A stretch of DNA of 10,877 nucleotides from CAYLUN01 sp964386865 (GTDB lineage Bacteria; Verrucomicrobiota; Kiritimatiellia; RFP12; UBA1067). Made by a program: the position numbers and the translations under genes. Each line of letters begins with the position of its first letter. Position 1 is the first letter of the stretch. Below, piece after piece: positions 1 to 8,942 of this stretch. The notes under the pieces were generated by a model. The model made no database searches and was not told where the DNA came from. It saw nothing but the letters and a program-made list of their open reading frames with translations. The stretch spans positions 1 through 10,877 of the forward strand of contig CAYLUN010000141.1 in the NCBI GenBank assembly GCA_964386865.1, given 5' to 3'.

Positions 1-1038
1 TTCATGCCGGTGGGCACCCAGGCCACGGTCAAGGCGCTCGAGCCGCGCGACCTCGTGGAGGCGGGCGCGTCCATCATCCTGGGCAACACCTACCACCTGC
101 TGCTTCGGCCGGGAATGGACGTGATGGCGGCCTGCGGCGGCCTGCACGCCTTCATGGGCTGGAGCCGGCCGATCCTGACGGACAGCGGCGGGTTTCAGGT
201 GTTCAGCCTGAACAACCTGCGCAAGATCCGCGCGCACGGGGTGGAGTTTCGCTCGCACATCGACGGGTCGAAGTTCTTTCTGGGGCCGACGGAGGCGATG
301 GCCGTGCAGCGCACGCTGGGCTCGGACATTGCCATGTGTTTCGACGAGTGCATGCCGTACCCGTGCGACCCACAATACGCTTGTCAGTCTGTGGATAAGA
401 CCCTATTATGGGCCGCTCAATGTCTGGAGCAGTCGCGTGCGCCAGGCCAGCTGGTGTTCGGCATCGTGCAGGGCGGCGAATACGCGGAGCTGAGGGAGCG
501 GTGCGCGCGCGAGCTGACGGCGATGGGCTTCGACGGCTACGCGGTCGGCGGCGTCAGCGTCGGCGAGCCCGAGGACGTGATGCTCAGGGGCGTCGAGGAC
601 GGCGTGCGCGGCCTGCCGCGCGAGCGGCCGCGCTACGTGATGGGGCTCGGCGACCTGTTCCAGATGTGCGAGTCGGTGGCGCGCGGCGTGGACATGTTCG
701 ACTGCGTGATACCGACGCGCGTGGCGCGGCACGGCACGGCCCACACGCGCGGGGGCACCTACCCCGTGAAGGGCGGGTCGTACAAGGCTGACCTGCGGCC
801 GGTGGAGGAGGGGTGCTCGTGCTACTGCTGCCAGAATTTCTCGCGGGCCTACGTGCGGCACCTGCTCAACGTGGGCGAGATCTTGGGCGTGCGGCTGCTG
901 ACGATCCACAACATGCACTGCTACCTCGCGTTTATGCGCGAGATGCGCGAGGCGATCGCCAACGACGCCTTCAGCGAGTGGCGGCAGTCGGTGGAGTCGG
1001 TTCTGAGGCCGGCCGGGCTGAAATCCCGGGCGGGCTGA
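1..1038 (+). CDS. tgt: Queuine/preQ1 tRNA-guanine transglycosylase, 5' end missing
   Basis: This enzyme exchanges the guanine at anticodon position 34 of tRNAs with GUN anticodons for preQ1, a step of queuosine synthesis in the cytoplasm. The reading frame is open from base 1, and the visible protein starts at FMPVGT. In E. coli Tgt that motif lies about 28 residues in, so only the first few dozen residues are missing and the ATG at 4 is internal. Visible signatures are ILTDSGGFQVFSL with the catalytic Asp, FDEC and GGVSVGEP (Cys and Val typical of preQ1-using bacterial enzymes), MFDCVIPTR with the nucleophilic Asp, and the zinc site CSCYCC followed by TIHN. The C-terminus is complete. It lies 118 bp before yajC in the order conserved in many bacteria. 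A stretch near 372-425 is AT-richer, with codons such as CTA, TTA, CAA and TCT, yet the protein there still looks normal. Confidence 0.96.
   Translation, partial: FMPVGTQATVKALEPRDLVEAGASIILGNTYHLLLRPGMDVMAACGGLHAFMGWSRPILTDSGGFQVFSLNNLRKIRAHGVEFRSHIDGSKFFLGPTEAMAVQRTLGSDIAMCFDECMPYPCDPQYACQSVDKTLLWAAQCLEQSRAPGQLVFGIVQGGEYAELRERCARELTAMGFDGYAVGGVSVGEPEDVMLRGVEDGVRGLPRERPRYVMGLGDLFQMCESVARGVDMFDCVIPTRVARHGTAHTRGGTYPVKGGSYKADLRPVEEGCSCYCCQNFSRAYVRHLLNVGEILGVRLLTIHNMHCYLAFMREMREAIANDAFSEWRQSVESVLRPAGLKSRAG
390..398 (-). other. Perfect DnaA-box sequence inside tgt
   Basis: The plus strand reads TGTGGATAA, the reverse complement of the consensus DnaA box TTATCCACA. It lies in an AT-richer patch of about 50 bases within an otherwise GC-rich gene. 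It is a single box with no cluster around it, so it is not an origin by itself. It may be a chance match, or a DnaA titration or regulatory site. Function is not shown by the sequence. Confidence 0.35.
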
Positions 1039-1050
1039 TCGTGGGGACTA

Positions 1051-1078
1051 GAGGAGTGCCGGACGTGAGGAGTGCCGG
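1051..1078 (+). repeat. Short tandem repeat and inverted elements between tgt and yajC
   Basis: The 12-base unit GAGGAGTGCCGG occurs at 1051-1062 and again at 1067-1078, a 16-base period. Its second copy is nearly complementary to CCGGCCCTCC at 1115-1124. Between them lies a small perfect inverted repeat, TGAGAA-CGTT-TTCTCA (1087-1102). Together these could fold into a nested RNA structure in the tgt-yajC spacer. It has no T-run, so it is not a classic terminator. It could be an mRNA processing or stability element, or chance in GC-rich DNA. Confidence 0.35.
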
Positions 1079-1144
1079 GCGCGCGTTGAGAACGTTTTCT
1101 CAGTCGTTCGCCGTTCCGGCCCTCCAATGCTCCGGCTTCGTAAC

Positions 1145-1150
1145 AGGAGG
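1145..1150 (+). promoter_or_regulatory. Shine-Dalgarno of yajC
   Basis: AGGAGG sits six bases before the ATG at 1157 and supports that start over the in-frame TTG/ATG-like codons further upstream. A second AGGAG (1165-1169) lies five bases before another in-frame ATG at 1175, so translation could begin at either site. The two forms differ by six residues. The stronger ribosome site favours 1157. Confidence 0.7.
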
Positions 1151-1156
1151 ACGCGG

Positions 1157-1492
1157 ATGAATGCAGGAGTCATAATGGCGGAGGCCGCTCAGCAGAGCGC
1201 GCTCGGCGGGGTCAACTTCTTTGTGATGATCGCGCTGTTTTTCGGCCTGATGTACGTGATGATGATCAGACCCCAGCAGCGCAAGGAGAAGGAGCGGCTG
1301 CGCATGATCGCCGAGCTGCGGGCCGGCCAGCGGGTGCTGTTCGCGGGCGGCTTGGTCGGCACGATCGCCGAGGCGCGCCAGCACACGTTCATGGTTGAGA
1401 TCGCGCCCAAGGTGACGGTCGAAGTCGCCCGCGGCGCCGTCAGCCGCGTGATGAAAGAAGGCGAGACCGCAACGATGGAAGAGACCAAGTAG
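1157..1492 (+). CDS. yajC: Preprotein translocase accessory subunit YajC
   Basis: YajC is a small inner-membrane protein that joins SecDF in the accessory complex of the SecYEG translocon. The predicted protein has 111 residues, normal for the family. It has a short polar start, one transmembrane helix at about residues 20-37, then the family signature MIRPQQRKEKE at once after the helix and a basic cytoplasmic domain. The pattern LRAGQRVLFAGGLVGTI matches the usual YajC statement of a 'G-x-V-x-T-x-G-G-x-x-G-x-I' strand region. It lies between tgt and secDF, which confirms the assignment. The start at 1157 is chosen for its AGGAGG site, and 1175 is the alternative. It may be cotranscribed with tgt, as only 118 bp separate them and I see no strong terminator there. 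Confidence 0.93.
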   Translation: MNAGVIMAEAAQQSALGGVNFFVMIALFFGLMYVMMIRPQQRKEKERLRMIAELRAGQRVLFAGGLVGTIAEARQHTFMVEIAPKVTVEVARGAVSRVMKEGETATMEETK

Positions 1493-1539
1493 CGAGCCCG
1501 CAACTTTTTCAATTTCATGGATGAAACCGGACACGGGAG

Positions 1540-1550
1540 TGTGCTATCAT
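1540..1550 (+). promoter_or_regulatory. Probable extended -10 promoter of secDF
   Basis: The yajC-secDF gap of 115 bp contains TGTGCTATCAT, an extended -10 element (TGn before TATCAT at 1545-1550). There is no good -35 at the usual spacing; the best candidate, TGAAAC at 1522-1527, is poor. Transcription would start near 1557 and leave a leader of about 50 bases. The same bases form a small inverted repeat, GTGCT-ATCATA-AGCAC (1541-1556), followed by TCTTTT, so a weak terminator of yajC is the alternative reading. The octamer TGTGCTAT recurs in the polA promoter. Confidence 0.45.
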
Positions 1551-1607
1551 AAGCACTCTTTTGATTCGGATTGGTTTTATTGTGTCGAACTGTGGAGCTG
1601 TTGAGCA

Positions 1608-4148
1608 ATGAGTAGAAATGACCTCTGGAAGTGGCTGGTTCTTGCGATTGTGACAGTGCTGTCGGTGTATGTGATTACGCCGCCGACGGGGAAGAACGGC
1701 AAGATCCGCCTGGGGCTTGATCTGAAAGGCGGCACGAGCTTCACCATCGCGATTGACGAGAAGAAGCTGAGCGACAGCATCAAGGCGGGCGATCCTGAAC
1801 TGTCGGACATGGAAGTTCAGAATCAGGTGAACAACATCCTGCGGGACGCGGACGCGCGGGCGATCGAAGTGATCCGCAACCGCATCGACAAGATCGGCAT
1901 CAGCGAGCCGGTCATCCAGGGCGGCAAGAACCACCGGATCACGGTGCAGCTGCCGGGCGCCACGGCCGAGCAGCGCGACGACGCGGAGACGAGCATCAAG
2001 AGCGCGGCGTTCCTCGAATTCAAGCTCGTGCACAAGCAGAACGACCAGCTTGTCGACGCGCTCTTCAAGTCTGGGCGCGTCCCCGAAGGCTATCAGGTCG
2101 CCGAAGATGGCCGGTCTTTCAAGCGCGCCGACAAGGAGACCGTCGACAAGCTGAACAAGGATGCGGACTATGCCCACCGCCTCTCCCTGTTCGAAGTTCC
2201 TGACCCGCGTTACTCGTTCATGCTGGAGCGGTCGCAGAACGCGAACGGGACGGTCACCTTTAAGCCGATTTATGTGCTGCGCAAGGCTGAGATGACGGGC
2301 GAGGCGCTGGATCAGGCCGAGGTCGACTTGGAGAGCATGACCGGGCGCGTCTACGTGTCCCTCAAGTTCAACGCCAAGGGCGCGGCGGAGTTTGCCCGGC
2401 TGACCAAGGCGTTCTCGCCCCGCGGCTCGCGCAACAAGGACAGCGACGTCGGCCGCCAGCTCGCGATCGTGCTGGACGACACGCTCTACTCCGCGCCGGT
2501 CATCAAGACCGAGATCCCCAACGGGCGCGCGGTCATCGAGGGCAACTTCTCGCGCGCCGACGCGAACCTGCTGCGCAACATCCTGAACGCGGGATCCCTG
2601 CCGGCCCCGATGAAGATTCTCGAGAAGCGCGCGGTGGAGTCGACGCTTGGCGCCGACGCGGTCCGCAGCGGCGTCAACGCGGCCATTCTGGCGACGATCT
2701 TGGTGGCCCTCTTCATGCTGTGCTACTATTTCTACTGCGGCCTGATCGCCAACGTAGCCCTGCTCTTGGACCTCATCCTGCTGCCCGCCGGACTGGTTAT
2801 CGCCTCGAACATTCTCGGCATCTTCGCCAAGGATTCGGCCCTCAGCGGCAACAGTGCGTTTGTGCTGCCGGTGCTCACCATGCCCGGCATCGCCGGCATC
2901 GTGCTGACGCTCGGCATGGCCGTGGATGCCAACGTGCTGATCTTCGAACGTATGCGCGAAGAGTTCGCGCTGGGCAAGTCGGTTCGCGCGGCTGTGGCGG
3001 CGGGCTATGAGCGCGCCTTCCTTGCGATTTTCGACTCCAACATCACGACGCTCCTGACGGCCGTGATCTTGTTCTACTTCGGCGTGGGGCCGATCCGCGG
3101 CTACGCGGTCACCCTCTCGGCCGGCATCATCGTCAGCATGTTCACGGCGCTGGTCGTGACGCGCCTGATCTTCAACCTCACGGCGTCCGAGACGAGCCTG
3201 AAGCCGTACAAGATGCTGCAGTTCATGAAGAACGCGAACTACGACTTCCTGAAGTACGGCAAGGTCGCCGGCTTCTCTTCGCTGGCGGTCATTGTCGTGA
3301 CGCTGGCCATCTTCTTTGGGCGCGCGGTCACGAGACCGGCCAGCGTGATGGCGGTCGACTTTACGGGCGGCGCGGCCATGACCTATGACTACGAAAAGAA
3401 GGCCGCCATCGGCGACGTTCGGAAGGTCGTCGAAGGGGTGGTGAGTGACGCGACCATCCAGTACCAGGCGACGCTGGACGGCACCGGCAACCTCCTGCTT
3501 GTGAAGACGGGCACGATCAAGGTGGGCGAGGCGAACGTGTCGAAGGTGATCCAAGACGCGCTGACCAAGTCTCTCCCCGACAGCAAGTTCACGCTGGCCG
3601 GCGAAGATGATGTCGGCGCGGAAGTCGGCTCCGATCTGAAGAGGGCCGCGCGCTGGGCAGTTATTTTCTCCCTGATCGGCATTCTGGTGTACGTGTCGCT
3701 GCGGTTCGAGTTCGGCTTCGCCTTGGGCGGCGTTGTCGCGCTGGCGCATGACGCGTTCATCACGCTGGGCATCTACAGCCTGTGCGGCCGGCAGGTCAGC
3801 CTGACGATCATCGCCGCCCTGCTGACGATCGTCGGCTACTCGATCAACGACACGATCGTGATCTTTGACCGCATCCGCGAGGACCTGCGCAAAGACCCGA
3901 AGATGGACTTCAAGACGCTCTGCAACCTAGCGATCAACAAGACGCTCAGCCGCACGGTGCTGACCTCGCTGACGGTCTTGATCTCGACGCTGGTGCTCTT
4001 CGTCTTCGGCGGCGGCGCGATCAACGATTTCGCGCTGGCGATGCTGATCGGCCTGGTCGCCGGCACGTATTCGACGATCTTTATCGCGACGCCGATCATG
4101 CTGGCGTGGTACAAAGGACACCGCCCCGCGTTCGCGCAGACGAAGTGA
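1608..4148 (+). CDS. secDF: Fused protein-export subunit SecDF
   Basis: SecDF uses the proton gradient to pull preproteins out of the SecYEG channel on the periplasmic side. SecD and SecF are one 846-residue chain here, against about 735 in Thermus and Bacillus; the extra length is mostly in the first periplasmic domain. The SecD half has helix 1 (about residues 7-24), the LGLDLKGG motif (35-42), a large P1 domain to about 350, then five helices with AVDANVLIFER (D440). The SecF half carries DFTGG (584-588), a P4 domain and five helices including GYSINDTIVIFDRIRE (743-758). Asp440, Asp748 and Arg782 match the proton-relay residues of Thermus SecDF (D340, D637, R671), with the same 34-residue spacing for the last two, so it should be active. 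A weak GGAG site lies ten bases before the ATG. The gene ends 26 bases before a terminator. Confidence 0.97.
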   Translation: MSRNDLWKWLVLAIVTVLSVYVITPPTGKNGKIRLGLDLKGGTSFTIAIDEKKLSDSIKAGDPELSDMEVQNQVNNILRDADARAIEVIRNRIDKIGISEPVIQGGKNHRITVQLPGATAEQRDDAETSIKSAAFLEFKLVHKQNDQLVDALFKSGRVPEGYQVAEDGRSFKRADKETVDKLNKDADYAHRLSLFEVPDPRYSFMLERSQNANGTVTFKPIYVLRKAEMTGEALDQAEVDLESMTGRVYVSLKFNAKGAAEFARLTKAFSPRGSRNKDSDVGRQLAIVLDDTLYSAPVIKTEIPNGRAVIEGNFSRADANLLRNILNAGSLPAPMKILEKRAVESTLGADAVRSGVNAAILATILVALFMLCYYFYCGLIANVALLLDLILLPAGLVIASNILGIFAKDSALSGNSAFVLPVLTMPGIAGIVLTLGMAVDANVLIFERMREEFALGKSVRAAVAAGYERAFLAIFDSNITTLLTAVILFYFGVGPIRGYAVTLSAGIIVSMFTALVVTRLIFNLTASETSLKPYKMLQFMKNANYDFLKYGKVAGFSSLAVIVVTLAIFFGRAVTRPASVMAVDFTGGAAMTYDYEKKAAIGDVRKVVEGVVSDATIQYQATLDGTGNLLLVKTGTIKVGEANVSKVIQDALTKSLPDSKFTLAGEDDVGAEVGSDLKRAARWAVIFSLIGILVYVSLRFEFGFALGGVVALAHDAFITLGIYSLCGRQVSLTIIAALLTIVGYSINDTIVIFDRIREDLRKDPKMDFKTLCNLAINKTLSRTVLTSLTVLISTLVLFVFGGGAINDFALAMLIGLVAGTYSTIFIATPIMLAWYKGHRPAFAQTK

Positions 4149-4173
4149 TCCTTGCTGTAGCGTGACGACGCGG

Positions 4174-4213
4174 AAGGCGGCCTGTGCGATACGCGCAGGC
4201 CGCCTTTCTGTTT
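4174..4213 (+). terminator. Rho-independent terminator after secDF
   Basis: A long stem pairs 4174-4188 with 4192-4206. Its outer 11 base pairs, AAGGCGGCCTG with CAGGCCGCCTT, are perfect, and one G-T pair occurs above them. A T-rich tail follows (TTTCTGTTTCT). It starts 26 bases after the secDF stop codon and ends before the polA promoter, so it separates the two transcription units. Confidence 0.85.
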
Positions 4214-4237
4214 CTCGCGACGGGCCCCCCGCTGCGG

Positions 4238-4266
4238 GTGACAGCCGCGGGCCAATGTGCTATGCT
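4238..4266 (+). promoter_or_regulatory. Sigma70-type promoter of polA
   Basis: GTGACA at 4238-4243 matches five of six bases of the -35 consensus. After a 17-base spacer comes TATGCT at 4261-4266, preceded by TGTGC. The expected start is near 4273, which gives a leader of about 45 bases to the GTG start of polA. The promoter lies just after the secDF terminator, so polA and the two genes behind it likely form a new unit. Confidence 0.65.
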
Positions 4267-4302
4267 TCCGGGCACCTGAAGACGGGGCGGGGCGAGGTGC
4301 CG

Positions 4303-4309
4303 AAGGGAG
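4303..4309 (+). promoter_or_regulatory. Shine-Dalgarno that sets the GTG start of polA
   Basis: AAGGGAG lies seven bases before the GTG at 4317. It decides against the upstream in-frame start near 4257, which would fall on the promoter -10 itself and add 20 residues with no resemblance to PolA. Confidence 0.7.
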
Positions 4310-4316
4310 ACGATCT

Positions 4317-7052
<2,736 letters not shown>

Positions 7053-7072
7053 GAAGTTTGGAGTGAGTCGGC

Positions 7073-7636
7073 ATGAGCGAGAAGGAAGGACAGGTGACGC
7101 GGAGGAACGCGCTGGCGTGGCTGCTGCGGGCCGGGACAGGCGCGCTGGTGGCGGCGTTCGCGGCCAGGGCGGCGTACAAGCCGTCGGGCAGCCGCACCGT
7201 ATGGCAGCTCGACCCGCGGAAGTGCATCCAGTGCGGCAAGTGCGAGACGGAGTGCGTGCTACAGCCCTCGGCTGTGAAATGCGTGCACGGCTACGCGATG
7301 TGCGGCTACTGCAAGCTGTGCTTCGGGTACTTCAAGCCCGACGCGCCGCGCCTGGACGAGGCGGCGGAGAACCAGACCTGCCCGACCGGCGCGATCCGGC
7401 GCGTGTTCGTCGAGGACCCCTATTTCGAGTACCACATCGACGAGCCGCTCTGCACCGGCTGCGGCCTGTGCGTGAAGGGCTGCACCAACTTCGGCAACGG
7501 CTCGCTCTACATGCAGGTGCGGCATGACCGCTGCGTGAACTGCAACACCTGCCGCATCGCCGAAGCCTGCCCGGCGCAGGCGTTCACGAAGGTGCTGGCT
7601 GCCCAACCCTACCTCCTGAAAGAGAAGCTGGTCTAA
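7073..7636 (+). CDS. Probable Tat-exported ferredoxin with four [4Fe-4S] clusters (NapG-like)
   Basis: This is a 187-residue iron-sulfur electron carrier. The N-terminus TRRNALAWLLRAG followed by an alanine-rich stretch looks like a twin-arginine signal or anchor, so folded protein probably acts outside the membrane. There are 17 cysteines in two ferredoxin folds. Fold 1 has C51, C54, C57, C61 with C77, C80, C83 and a CP at 103. Fold 2 has C127, C130, C133, C137 with C154, C157, C160 and a CP at 166. That serves four cubane clusters, with C70 left over. NapG and NrfC have the same plan, though NapG is longer. A GGAG site (7060-7063) lies nine bases before the ATG. It follows polA by 20 bases and precedes a membrane polyferredoxin by four, so the two ferredoxin genes are surely cotranscribed. 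The redox partner is not in the window. I give no gene symbol because the family has many sub-types. Confidence 0.85.
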   Translation: MSEKEGQVTRRNALAWLLRAGTGALVAAFAARAAYKPSGSRTVWQLDPRKCIQCGKCETECVLQPSAVKCVHGYAMCGYCKLCFGYFKPDAPRLDEAAENQTCPTGAIRRVFVEDPYFEYHIDEPLCTGCGLCVKGCTNFGNGSLYMQVRHDRCVNCNTCRIAEACPAQAFTKVLAAQPYLLKEKLV

Positions 7637-7640
7637 CCCC

Positions 7641-8942
7641 GTGTCTGTCCCTCAGCTCCATACGTGTCTGTCCGTGTTTGGCCGTGGGCTGCTGGTCGGC
7701 CTCTTCCCGCTCGTCTGGCCGCTGGCGGCGGCGGGGGAGGCGCGCTTTCCGCAGCCGCAGTTCGACACGGGCCACGCGGTGCCGCAGGCTGTGCATCCGC
7801 CCTTCGCGGAGCTCGTGCCGGCGTGGGCGGACGTCCTGATCCTCGCGCTGGCGCTGGGCGCCTCGGTGTGGCTGATCCGGCGGGTGCGGTCGCGGCGCTG
7901 GATCCTGGCGTTCTCGCTGGTTTGCCTGGCGTGGTTCGGCTTCGTCCGGCAGGGCTGCATCTGTCCGGTGGGGGCGGTGCAGAACGTGGCGGTCGCGGCC
8001 TGGGCTGGGGGCGGGTTGCCATGGTCGGTGGCCGCGCTGTTTGCGCTGCCGCTGCTGGTGGCGCTGCTCTATGGGCGGGTGTTCTGCGCGGCGGTGTGCC
8101 CGCTCGGCGCGCTGCAGGAGCTGTTCATCGTGCGGCCGCAGCGCGTGCCGCGCGCGCTGGACGCGGTGCTGCGGCTGGCGCCGCTGGCGGTGCTTTCGTT
8201 CGGGCTGGTCTACGCGGTCAACGGCGCGGGGTATCTGGTGTGCCGCACCGATCCCTTTGTGGGGCTCTTCCGGCGCAGCGCGCCGCTGCCGATGCTTCTG
8301 GTCGGCATGGCGGTGCTCCTGCTGGGCATGGTTGTGGCGCGGCCCTATTGCCGGTACTTCTGCCCGTACGGCGTGCTGCTGGAGTTTTGCGCGCGGCTGG
8401 CTTGGAAGCGGGTGGAGATTACGGGCGAGACCTGCGTCAACTGCCGCCTGTGCGTCGGCGTGTGTCCGGTCGGCGCGATCGCGGTGCCGCGCGAGGCGCT
8501 GGGCGACGCGGCGCGTACGCACCAGCTCCGCCGCTTCGTGGTCGCGCTGGCGCTGCTGCCGGTTCTGATCGCGGGCTGCGCGGGGGCGGGCTGGCTCAGC
8601 GGCGCGTTCGTGGCGAAGGCGCATCCGGCGGTGGCCGTGGCGGATCGGCTGAGGGAGACGGAGACGTCGGACGAAGACCGCTACCCCGAAATCGAGGCGT
8701 TCAAGCGCACCGGCAAGGGCCGCGCGTGGGCGGAGGAGCAGGCCGCGCAGACCGTCGGCCGGTTTCGCAAAGGCTGCGCGGGCGCGGGCGCTTTCATGGG
8801 CCTTGTGATCGCGTTGCGCCTGCTCGGGCTGACCCGCCTGCGGCAGCTCTCCTTGCACGAGGCGGATCGCATCCGGTGCGTGGCCTGCGGCCGCTGCTAT
8901 CCGGCGTGCCCGAAGAACGTCAGAAGAGGCGGCCGGGGTTGA
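7641..8942 (+). CDS. Membrane polyferredoxin, NapH/YccM/NosR-like 4Fe-4S protein
   Basis: This is a 433-residue inner-membrane electron-transfer protein. It begins with GTG four bases after the ferredoxin stop and has no clear Shine-Dalgarno, so its translation is probably coupled. I see about six hydrophobic helices up to residue 235, with loop motifs GCICPVGAVQN (C106, C108-P), CAAVCPLGA (C149, C153-P) and CRYFCPYG (C237, C241-P). Next comes a [4Fe-4S] motif at C265, C268, C271, C275-P. A helix (about 299-325), a polar loop of some 55 residues and another helix (about 381-398) follow. A second motif closes the protein (C413, C416, C419, C423-P). CX3CP loops and C-terminal clusters are the marks of NapH, which oxidises quinol and passes electrons to NapG. 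Here the preceding gene would be the NapG counterpart. The last 23 bases overlap the convergent dehydrogenase gene. The reductase served is unknown. Confidence 0.85.
   Translation: MSVPQLHTCLSVFGRGLLVGLFPLVWPLAAAGEARFPQPQFDTGHAVPQAVHPPFAELVPAWADVLILALALGASVWLIRRVRSRRWILAFSLVCLAWFGFVRQGCICPVGAVQNVAVAAWAGGGLPWSVAALFALPLLVALLYGRVFCAAVCPLGALQELFIVRPQRVPRALDAVLRLAPLAVLSFGLVYAVNGAGYLVCRTDPFVGLFRRSAPLPMLLVGMAVLLLGMVVARPYCRYFCPYGVLLEFCARLAWKRVEITGETCVNCRLCVGVCPVGAIAVPREALGDAARTHQLRRFVVALALLPVLIAGCAGAGWLSGAFVAKAHPAVAVADRLRETETSDEDRYPEIEAFKRTGKGRAWAEEQAAQTVGRFRKGCAGAGAFMGLVIALRLLGLTRLRQLSLHEADRIRCVACGRCYPACPKNVRRGGRG

Noticed and set aside
390..398. A replication origin at the DnaA box in tgt
   Set aside because: There is one box only, no cluster, no long AT-rich unwinding region, and it lies in the middle of a conserved gene.
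1515..3749. A 744-codon open frame on the minus strand opposite secDF
   Set aside because: It is antisense to a highly conserved gene. Its product is rich in Arg, His, Asp and Val with no domain, as expected from the codon bias of GC-rich DNA.
7584..8858. A 424-codon minus-strand frame opposite the polyferredoxin
   Set aside because: It has Arg, Gln and His-rich low complexity and no motif, and it is an antisense shadow.
8870..8942. A frameshift that truncates the polyferredoxin
   Set aside because: The last [4Fe-4S] motif is complete, and similar proteins end soon after it. The short tail is explained by the overlap with the next gene.
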